Part shown: positions 54,839 to 62,900 of the stretch, piece after piece
How the letters are laid out: the number at the start of each line of letters is the position of its first letter
How positions within the stretch are numbered: the stretch's first letter is position 1
DNA from: Burkholderiales bacterium
Lineage (GTDB): Bacteria > Pseudomonadota > Gammaproteobacteria > Burkholderiales > Burkholderiaceae_C
Length of the DNA stretch: 64,000 nucleotides
Direction of reading: 5' to 3'
Assembly (NCBI GenBank): GCA_016219375.1
Contig: JACRNC010000004.1
Location: 23,791-87,790, forward strand
Made by a program: the position numbers and the translations under genes
The notes under the pieces: model-generated
What the model was told of the DNA's origin: nothing
Database searches by the model: none
What the model saw: the letters and a program-made list of their open reading frames with translations, nothing else

Positions 54839-56734
54839 TCAGCGGTCGCTCTCGCGCACGATCACCCAGTCCCCGCCCTCGCGCTTCCAGGTCAGGGCCT
54901 TGTCGGTGCTGTCCTTGAAATCGGCCGAGCTGTAGCTCTGCACGAAGCGCGTCTCGACCAGATCGGGCGAGATGGACTTGAGCTGCACCTGCTCGACACG
55001 CACCTGGATCGCGCCGGGCTTGCCCAGGCGCGCACGGCGCTCGGCCTGCCATTGCTCACGGCTGACCTTGGCGGGGTTGAAGCCGCGGCCGTAGAAGCCC
55101 AGATAGCGGTCGGCGTCCTTGGCCGACCAGGCGGCGGCCCACTGCTCCAGGCGCCGGGACACCTGCTGCTCGACTGCGGCGGGCATGCCGGCTTGGGGAG
55201 TGGACGACGCGGGCGCCACGGCAGGCGGCGTGGCGGCGGGCGTGGCAGGCGAGGCCATGGGGGAGGCCACCGGCGCGGCAACCGCAGCGGGTGCGGCCTG
55301 CTGCAGCTTGGCCGCGCGCGCGTCCAGCTCGCTGCGCGGCGTGGCCGGCACCACCACCTCGGCCACCGGGCAGCGCTCGGCGGCGTCCTGGCCGGCGGAC
55401 CAGTTCTGCGCGCCCTCGGGTGCGTCGCCGCCGCGGCGGCTCACGCCCAAGGCGGTGGTCAGCGTGTTGGCCGCGGCCTGGGTGCGGGCCCAGGCCAGGG
55501 CCAGGTCGTGCTCGGCCATCGCCTGTTCGCGGCGGGCGGTGTAGAGCTCGTTCTCGGCATTGAGCAGGTCCAGCAGGCTGCGCTGGCCGATGTCGAACTG
55601 CTGGCGGTAGGCGTCGCGCGTCTTCTGGATGGACAGCACGTTGCGCTCCAGCGCGGCCAGCTGCTGCTGCAGCTTGCCGATGTCGTTGTAGGCGATGGCC
55701 ACCGTCTGGCGCACGTCGCGGCAGGCCTTGTCGCGCAGGTCGGCCGCCTGGTTGAGCAGGGCCGCGTACTGGCGCACGCGGGCGCGGTCGCTGCCGCCCC
55801 TGAAGAGGTTCCAGTTGAGGACAACCTCGGCGGTGGTGTCGCGCTTCTGGTCCTCGACGCCGTCGAAGTTCTTGCCGGCGCCGCTGCGCAGACGGGCTTC
55901 GATGGTGGGCTGGTAGAGCGCGCCTTCGGCCTGGCTGGCCTGGGCGCGGGCGGCGCGCAGGCTCTCCACCGCGGCGCTGATGGCGCCGTTGCGCGCCAGC
56001 GCGATCTGCTGCGCCTGGGCCATGCCGGCCGGCGCGCCGGCATCCAGCAGCGGCGGGCGCGGCATCTGCGCGGGCGGCACCTCGCCGACGATGCGCAGGT
56101 AGCGCGCGCTGACGTCGTGCAGGTTGGCCAGCTCGGTGGTCAGGTTGCTGTCGGCCAGGGCCAGGCGGGCATTGGCCTGCTCCAGGTCCACGCCGCGGCC
56201 CACGCCGGCCTTGAAGCGCGACTGCAGCTGGTCGAACGTGAGCTTGTGCTGCACGTAGTTGTCCTCGGCCAGCTCCACCAGGCGGCGGTAGCGCAGCACG
56301 TCCACATAGGCCTGGGTGGCGCCCAGGGCAGCCTGCTCGGTGGTGTCGAGCAGGTCGAACCAGCGCGTCAGCCGCGCATGGCCCAGGCGGGCGATGTCCA
56401 GCCGCGTGGCCTGGCCGTCCCACAGCAGCTGGCGCAGCGTGAGCGCCACGCCGTTGCGGCTGAAGCTCACGCTCTCATCGGGCACACGGCCTTCGATCAC
56501 GTCCGAATCACGGCCGACGCTGGCGCTCAGGTCCAGCCGGGGCAGCAGGCCGCCGCGGGCCACGTCCACCTCATTGAGCGCGGCCTGCAGCGCGTTGTAG
56601 CGGGCGGTGACCTCGGGATTGGTCTCGATGGCCTGCTGCGCGGCCCGCTGCAGGGCTGCGGGGGCCTGGGCATGGACGCTGACAGTGGCGGCCAGGGCGA
56701 GGGCAGAGAGCGCAAGGCGCAGGGGGGCAGGCAT
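54839..56734 (-). CDS. TolC-family outer-membrane channel with C-terminal NTF2/Cds6-like domain
   Basis: The 631-residue protein has a signal peptide (MPAPLRLALSALALAATVSVHAQ) and two outer-membrane efflux protein repeats (about 25-440), with TolC/LapE-like stretches such as VLRYRRLVELAEDNYVQHKLTFDQLQSRF and DIGQRSLLDLLNAENELYTARREQ. An Ala/Pro/Val-rich linker (about 465-515) leads to an extra domain of about 110 residues: SRRLEQWAAAWSAKDADRYLGFYGRGFNPAKVSREQWQAERRARLGKPG through ETRFVQSYSSADFKDSTDKALTWKREGGDWVIVRESDR, the pattern of NTF2-like domains seen at the end of Cds6-type proteins. TolC proteins lack this. Beside lapG, lapD and the adhesin, it is probably the outer-membrane part of the adhesin's type I secretion system. 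ATG 56734 is the start. Confidence 0.88.
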   Translation of the reverse strand: MPAPLRLALSALALAATVSVHAQAPAALQRAAQQAIETNPEVTARYNALQAALNEVDVARGGLLPRLDLSASVGRDSDVIEGRVPDESVSFSRNGVALTLRQLLWDGQATRLDIARLGHARLTRWFDLLDTTEQAALGATQAYVDVLRYRRLVELAEDNYVQHKLTFDQLQSRFKAGVGRGVDLEQANARLALADSNLTTELANLHDVSARYLRIVGEVPPAQMPRPPLLDAGAPAGMAQAQQIALARNGAISAAVESLRAARAQASQAEGALYQPTIEARLRSGAGKNFDGVEDQKRDTTAEVVLNWNLFRGGSDRARVRQYAALLNQAADLRDKACRDVRQTVAIAYNDIGKLQQQLAALERNVLSIQKTRDAYRQQFDIGQRSLLDLLNAENELYTARREQAMAEHDLALAWARTQAAANTLTTALGVSRRGGDAPEGAQNWSAGQDAAERCPVAEVVVPATPRSELDARAAKLQQAAPAAVAAPVASPMASPATPAATPPAVAPASSTPQAGMPAAVEQQVSRRLEQWAAAWSAKDADRYLGFYGRGFNPAKVSREQWQAERRARLGKPGAIQVRVEQVQLKSISPDLVETRFVQSYSSADFKDSTDKALTWKREGGDWVIVRESDR

Positions 56735-56984
56735 CTGCTGGGGGGACCTTGTTGTGGGTGCTGGCCGCAGCGGCAGGGCCGCCGGTGCGTACAAAGCCCT
56801 CGATTGTCCGAGCAGGCCGCCATCGAGGTACACCCGCACAGGCGCTTCGGGCGTGAACTCATCACGATCGACCGCTGCGCCGCCTACGCCGGGCCGCAAG
56901 CGGTGAGAAAGCACCGCCCGCGGCGGGTTCATCGGTGGCTGCGGGCACGGGGCTCGCCCCAGAATCGGCTGCCCGTTCGCCCCC

Positions 56985-57698
56985 ATGCATCGCCCCCTGC
57001 TCCCCTCCACCCGCGTGATGCGCCTGCCCGGCCGGGGCAGGCTCGGCGGGCTGCTGGCAGCCCTGGTGCTGCTGCTGGCCGGCGCCTGGCTGGGGCCGGC
57101 GCCGCAGGCCTGGGACCGCGCCCGGCTGCTGCAGACGGCCGAGCAGCGCAGCCCGCAGCTGGCCGCGCAGGTGCGCGCGCTGCTGGCGGTGATGGAGGAG
57201 GGTGCCCTGCAGGATGAGCCGGCGCGGCTGAAGGCGGTCAACGACTTCTTCAACCGGCGGGTGGCCTTTCGCGACGACTCGGTCGCCTGGGGCCAGCTCG
57301 ACTACTGGGCCACGCCGCTGGAGATGCTGGCCAAGGGCCAGGGCGACTGCGAGGACTACGCCAATGCCAAGTACTTCGCGCTGCTGGCCTCGGGCGTGCC
57401 CGGCGCCAAGCTGCGCCTGGTCTACGTGCGCGCGCAGCTCGGCGGCCCCGGCGGGCCGGTGCAGGCCCACATGGTGCTGGCCTACTACCCGCAGCCCGAG
57501 GCCGAGCCGCTGATCCTGGACAACCTGATCAACGAGATCCGCCCGGCCGCCCGGCGCCCGGATCTCACCCCGGTCTTCAGCTTCAATGCCGAGGGCCTGT
57601 GGCAGGGCGTGGGCGCGGTGCGCGCCGGCGACCCGGTGGCGCGGCTGTCGCGCTGGCGCGAGCTGCTGGCCAAGACGCGCGAGGAGGGGCTGTGGTGA
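56985..57698 (+). CDS. lapG: LapG-type periplasmic cysteine protease
   Basis: This 237-residue protein has an N-terminal membrane or export segment (GGLLAALVLLLAGAWLG) and a bacterial transglutaminase-like cysteine protease domain. The catalytic triad is visible: Cys122 in KGQGDCEDYANAKYF, His162 in VQAHMVLAYYP and Asp179 in LILDNLINE. LapG cuts giant adhesins near their N-terminus to release the cell from a surface, and is held inactive by LapD when c-di-GMP is high. The position directly before lapD, 119 bases apart, agrees. It is divergent from the TolC-family gene. ATG 56985 is the start; MRLPG at 57018 is an alternative. Confidence 0.92.
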   Translation: MHRPLLPSTRVMRLPGRGRLGGLLAALVLLLAGAWLGPAPQAWDRARLLQTAEQRSPQLAAQVRALLAVMEEGALQDEPARLKAVNDFFNRRVAFRDDSVAWGQLDYWATPLEMLAKGQGDCEDYANAKYFALLASGVPGAKLRLVYVRAQLGGPGGPVQAHMVLAYYPQPEAEPLILDNLINEIRPAARRPDLTPVFSFNAEGLWQGVGAVRAGDPVARLSRWRELLAKTREEGLW

Positions 57699-57816
57699 TC
57701 GCCGCCTTCTCCCCCTTGCCTGCAATGTGTTTGGATATGCGGTGGCCGGTGCAGCCGGCCGCCCGCGCCTGCCTGCCGCCTGCGGCGTGGGCGGGCTTGC
57801 CTGGAGTGGATGCCTC

Positions 57817-59724
57817 ATGTCGCTGATCCGTCAGATCTGGTTGCTCGTCCTCGGCATGGTGCTGACCGCCTTCCTGGGCAGCTTCGGCGTCTGGATGGCC
57901 TCGGCGCGCGACTACCTGCAGGCCCAGCTGCAGATCAAGAACAGCGACAACGCGCAGGCGCTGGCGCTGACGCTGTCGCAGCAGCGTGGCAATGCCGACC
58001 TGATGGAGCTGGTGCTGGCCGCGCAGTTCGACACCGGCACCTACCGCTCCATCCGCCTGCTCGACGGCCGCGGCCGCGTGGTGATGGCGCGCGAGGCCAC
58101 CGGCCCGGCGGGGGCCGCGGTCGGCGACGTGCCGCAGTGGTTCGTGCGCCTGGTCAACATTGAATCCGCGCCCGGCGTGGCCCAGGTGTCCGACGGCTGG
58201 CGCGCGCTGGGCCGGGTGGAGGTGATCAGCCACTCGTCCTTCGCCTACCGCCAGCTGTGGGACGGCAGCGTGCGCACGGCCGCCTGGCTGGCGCTGATCG
58301 GCGCCGTGGCCGGGGCCCTGGCCGCCTGGGGCGTGGGCCGCATCCGCCGCCCGCTGGCGGCCACGGTGGAGCAGGCCCGTGCGCTGGAGGACCGCCGCTT
58401 CATCACCGTGCAGGAGCCGCGCGTGCCCGAGCTGGCGCAGCTCAGCCGGGCGATGAACTCGGTGGTCACGCGGCTGAAGGCCGTGTTCGAGGAGCAGTCC
58501 ACCCAGGTCGAGGCGCTGCGCGTGCAGGCGCATTGCGACGTGCTGACCGGCCTGGCGCGGCGGCGGCACTTCATCGGCCAGCTCGATGCCTGGCTGGAGC
58601 GCGAGGACGGCCCGGCTGACGGCGCGCTGGTGATTGCCCGGCTGATGAACCTGATGGAGGCCAACCAGCAGTGGGGCCGCAAGCGCACCGATGCGCTGAT
58701 CCAGGCCCTGGGCCGCGCGGTGCTGCAGGCCGCCGGCCGCCACGGCCTGGCCGGCCGCCTCAATGGCGGCGACCTGGCCCTCGCCCTGCCGGCCACCGGC
58801 GCCGAGGACGCCGCGCGCGCCCTCAGCGCCGCGCTGCGCGAGGTCTGCGCCGCGCTGGAGCCGCAGGCCGACGTGGCCGTGGGCGCCGTGGCCTGGCGGC
58901 GCGGCATGTCGGTGCACGACACGCTGGCCACCGCCGACCAGGCGCTGGCCCGGGCCGAGAGCCGCGGCGGCTTCGCCGTGGAGGTGCAGGCCGTGCCCCT
59001 GGCCGACGTGCCGGGGGCCGAGGACTGGCGCCAGCGCGTGCTGGAGGCCGTGGCCCGCCGCCGCGCGCATCTGGCGCGCTTTCCGGTGGTCGCGCGCAGC
59101 GGCGCGCTGCTGCATCAGGAATGCCCGCTGCGCCTGAAGCTCGACGGCGAGCCCGCGCACGAGCTGGCCGCCTTCTGGCTGCCGCTGGTGCGCCGCGCCG
59201 GGATGATGCCGGCGGTGGACCTGCTGGCCGTGGAGCTGGCGGTGCGCGAGATCGCGGTGGACGGCGTGCCGCGCTGCGCCAACATCTCGCCGGCCTCGCT
59301 GGCCGACGGCGCCTTCCTGCCGCGCCTGGCGGCGCTGCTGGCCGACCACCGCGCGGCGGCCGCATCGCTGTGGATCGAGGTGGACGAGGTGGCCGCGGTG
59401 GACCACTTCGACGCCGTGCGCGAGCTGGGCCTGCGCCTGCGCCCGCTGGGCGTGCGCGTGGGCCTGGAGCATGCCGGCCTGCGCCTGGCCGAGCTGCCGC
59501 GCCTGTTCGAGGCCGGGCTCGACTACATCAAGCTCGACGCTGCCGTGGCCAGCGGCGTGGCCGACGACGCCGACCGTGCCACGCACGTGCGCTCCACCGT
59601 GGCCATGCTGCACGCCCTGGGCCTGAAGGTGTGCGCCGAAGGCGTCTCCACCGCCGAGGACATCCCGGCCCTGTGGGCCTGCGGCGTCGATGCAGTGACC
59701 GGCACGGCGGTGGCGGCGCGCTGA
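57817..59724 (+). CDS. lapD: LapD-type inner-membrane c-di-GMP receptor
   Basis: The 635-residue protein has the LapD layout: first membrane segment at about 7-26 (WLLVLGMVLTAFLGSFGVWM), periplasmic output domain (27-148), second membrane segment (about 155-172), HAMP-like linker, GGDEF domain (about 250-390) and EAL domain (about 405-635). The GGDEF motif is degenerate (GGDLA at 317-321) and the EAL motif reads ECP at 435-437, so neither synthesis nor hydrolysis of c-di-GMP is expected, as in LapD. The periplasmic part should bind LapG when c-di-GMP occupies the EAL domain. It follows lapG. A strong terminator lies 88 bases downstream. Confidence 0.92.
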   Translation: MSLIRQIWLLVLGMVLTAFLGSFGVWMASARDYLQAQLQIKNSDNAQALALTLSQQRGNADLMELVLAAQFDTGTYRSIRLLDGRGRVVMAREATGPAGAAVGDVPQWFVRLVNIESAPGVAQVSDGWRALGRVEVISHSSFAYRQLWDGSVRTAAWLALIGAVAGALAAWGVGRIRRPLAATVEQARALEDRRFITVQEPRVPELAQLSRAMNSVVTRLKAVFEEQSTQVEALRVQAHCDVLTGLARRRHFIGQLDAWLEREDGPADGALVIARLMNLMEANQQWGRKRTDALIQALGRAVLQAAGRHGLAGRLNGGDLALALPATGAEDAARALSAALREVCAALEPQADVAVGAVAWRRGMSVHDTLATADQALARAESRGGFAVEVQAVPLADVPGAEDWRQRVLEAVARRRAHLARFPVVARSGALLHQECPLRLKLDGEPAHELAAFWLPLVRRAGMMPAVDLLAVELAVREIAVDGVPRCANISPASLADGAFLPRLAALLADHRAAAASLWIEVDEVAAVDHFDAVRELGLRLRPLGVRVGLEHAGLRLAELPRLFEAGLDYIKLDAAVASGVADDADRATHVRSTVAMLHALGLKVCAEGVSTAEDIPALWACGVDAVTGTAVAAR

Positions 59725-59811
59725 AGGGCGCACATCCGCGGGCGCCGGCGCGCGTCGATCGGCTTGGAGCCGCCGGCCCGCACCCGCCGGCATGAGCGCA
59801 TCGCCATGAAG

Positions 59812-59839
59812 AAAGGCCTGCCGGTGAAGGCAGGCCTTT
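59812..59839. terminator. Hairpin terminator between lapD and the adhesin gene
   Basis: AAAGGCCTGCC at 59812-59822 pairs with GGCAGGCCTTT at 59829-59839 around GGTGAA. The A and T ends allow termination in both directions between convergent lapD and the adhesin gene. Confidence 0.85.
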
Positions 59840-59911
59840 GGAGCATCCGGCGATGCACGCGGTGAAGCACGCGGCCCACCGGCGCCATGACGGCGCCGGC
59901 GGGGCAGAGCC

Positions 59912-62900
59912 TCAGGTGTTGTCCACCAGCAGCTTGCCGCGGTTGAGCAGCTCCTGGATCACCTGGTTGTCGGTGGCCGATGCGGCCAGGCCCATGTCGG
60001 TGCGCAGGTTCACGCCCGTGAGCACGATGCGCTGGTCCTCGGAGCCCGCCGCATAGGTGCCGCCGGCGAAGTTGCCGGAGGAGCTGATGCGGATCACCGT
60101 GTCGCTGCCGCTGGTGTCGATGTCCAGGTACTGCGCCAGGTTGCCCGTGCCGCCGGTGGTGTTCTCGCCCTGCAGCAGGTCACGCAGGTCCAGCACGTCG
60201 CCACCGGCCGCGCGCGCGGCGGTGTTGAAGTCGGTGATGGTGTCCACCGCGCGGCCGCTGCCGGCCGTGCCCGCATCCGCCAGGTTCCACGCGAACACGT
60301 CCGCGAACGGCGAGCCGACCACGTCGCCGGTCAGCGTGTCGTTGCCGGCGCCGCCCTCGATGCGGTCGGCACCGGTGCCGCCGCTGAGGGTGTCGTTGCC
60401 CGCACCGCCGTGGATGATGTCGCGCCCGGCCGAGCCGGTGATGGTGTCGGCCGTGGCGCCGCCCCAGGCCTCCTGGCCGGTGCGGATCAGGTACTGGCCG
60501 TTGTTGCTCGGGTCTTCGATGATGTCCTGCAGCTCGGTCAGCACGGGCGTGGTGCCGGGCTGGAACAGCGCGACGTTGTCGGTGCTGAAGTCCAGCCAGG
60601 TGGTGGTGCCGCTGGGGCGGTAGTCGATGTCCAGCACGGCATTGCCGCCCTGCTCCCAGTAGAGGACCTCCACCGTGTGGAAGCCCTCGCCCAGCGTGAC
60701 GGGCGTGGTCGTGGTGCGGGTCGTCGGCGACTGGTTGGCGTCGTACTCGAACACCACCTGGCCGTCGATGCGCAGGCTGAAGCCGTCGTCTGCGCGCACC
60801 TGGAAGTCATAGGTGCCGGCGTTGAAGTAGGCCGAGCCGACCATGCGCAGGATGGAGTCGGTGGTCTGGCCGAAGCTGCTGGTGGCCGTGAGCGTGGCCG
60901 CGTCGCTGCCGCTGGTGCTGCCGCCCAGGAAGTTGTAGAGCGCCCTGCTGGTGATGGCCGCGCCGGCGGCCACCGTGGAGTTGGCGCCCAGGTTGCCGGT
61001 GACGGTGGGGCTGATGCCGTACTCGATGTTGTCGGCCACCCAGGTCGCGTCCGATGCGCTGGCGCTGGCCGACTGGGTCGTGCCCACCAGCGTGCTGCCG
61101 GCCCGCGTGTTGATGATGGACGTGATCTCGGCCAGGTTCTCCAGGTTGCCCACGCTGCCGTCGCCGGTCTGCACGTTGTAGGCCGAGCCAGGGTTGGCCG
61201 TCTCGTTGTAGCCGAAGTACTCGCCATGCAGGCCGGTGGCCGTGGACAGCGCGGTGGTCGAGGCCTCCAGCGTGTGGGTGCCGCTGCCTTCCACGCCCAC
61301 GTCGCCCGCGCCCACCAGCACCTTGAAGACCAGGCTCTGCGTGGTGCTGGCGGTGCTGCCATTGGGCTCGGTGCTGGTGGCCGTCACGGTCAGCGCCACG
61401 TCGCCGGTGTAGCTGCTGCCCAGCTGCAGCTTGGCGCTGGCCAGGTCGGCGGCCGACAGGGTCACCGTGCCGTTGGTCACGGTCAGGCCGCTCGGCGCGC
61501 CGGCGGTGACGATGGTGGCCCCGGTGGGCAGGCCGGAGATGGCCAGCGTCAGCGACTCCGAGCCGTCGGTGTCCGCCAAGCCGGCGGTGATGTAGCCCGA
61601 CAGCGCGATCTCGGTCTTGGCGCCGCCGGCGGCATTGCCGGCCAGCGCGCCCTGGGACTCGATCAGCTTGATGTCGTCGATCATCGCGCCGCGGCCGTTG
61701 GTGTTGAACTCGCTGGCGTCGGTGACGATGGTGATGGTCTGCGCCGCGCCGGTGCCGACGAAGCTGAAGTGCAGCGTCTCCCAGTTGAGCGCGGTGTTGC
61801 TGCTGGTGCCGGCGTAGCTGGCCACCTCTTGGCCGTCCACCAGCACTGCGATACGGGTGAAGTTCTGGCCGAAGCCCAGGCGCCCCGCGTAGTCGAACGA
61901 CAGGTCATAGACGTAGCCGGCCTTGGTCGTCACCGTGCGCTCGATGCCCAGGGTCTGGATCAGCGCGCCAGCGTTGTTGGCATTGTTCAGCTCCAGCCAG
62001 TTGCTGCCGTTGCCGGTATCGGCACTGATGGCCGTCTGGTTGCCCGCGGCGTTCTGCATGGTGTCGCCGTTGCTCCATAGCTCCCAGCGGTTGGTGCCGC
62101 CAGCATAGGCATCGGGCGTGTCCACGCGCGTCCAGCCGGCCAGCGTGGTCTGCGACAGCGTGTCGGTGGACGTGGTGTTGGGGTTGAGCTGTGCCTGTGT
62201 CAGGCCGGTGTCGCTCGTCTCCCAGGAGGTGGTGAACAGCGTGGTGCTGTGGTTGAGCGTCGTCAGCGTGGGCGCATCGGCCACCGGCGTGATGTCTACC
62301 CGCATCGTCGCGGCAGCACCGGTGGCGCTGCCGTCGGTGGGCCGGTAGTCGAAGCTGGCGTAGTCGCTGCGCAGGTTGCCGGTGCCGCTGGTCGGGAAGG
62401 CATCGGCGCCGCTCTCGTTGGCATCCGGCACGAAGCGCAGGTTGCCCGCGGCGATGGTCGCCTGGCTGACCGTCTGGTTGAGCGTCACGTTGACCCAGGC
62501 GGTGCCGCTCCAGACCTGCAGCGTGCCGTCGGCCGGCAGGCGGGTGATCTGCACGCCCAGGCTGCTGGCAGCGCTGTCCACGTCGCTGACGTTGAACTGC
62601 GCCCAGGTGAAGACGTAGGCCGTGTCTTCGGTTCCGCTCACTGCCCCGCCAGCGGCCAGCGGAGCGTCGTTGACCGCGGTGACGTTGAGCGTGAAGGTGT
62701 TGGGCGCGGCGTCGAAGCTGCCGGCGTTGTCCTGCACGCTGAAGGTGAAGGAGCCGTAAGGCGAACCGCTGGCATTGGCTGCGGGCTGGAAGACGAGCTT
62801 GCCTGCGGCGATGTCGGCTGCGCTGATGACGGCGCCCGCCGTGACGGCCACGCCACCCAGCAGCAGCGAACCGGCAGCCGGCAGCGTGTCGATGCGCACC

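Noticed and set aside
57583..59793. Long open frame opposite lapD
   Set aside because: Same GC-skew artefact; the plus strand encodes a recognisable LapD.
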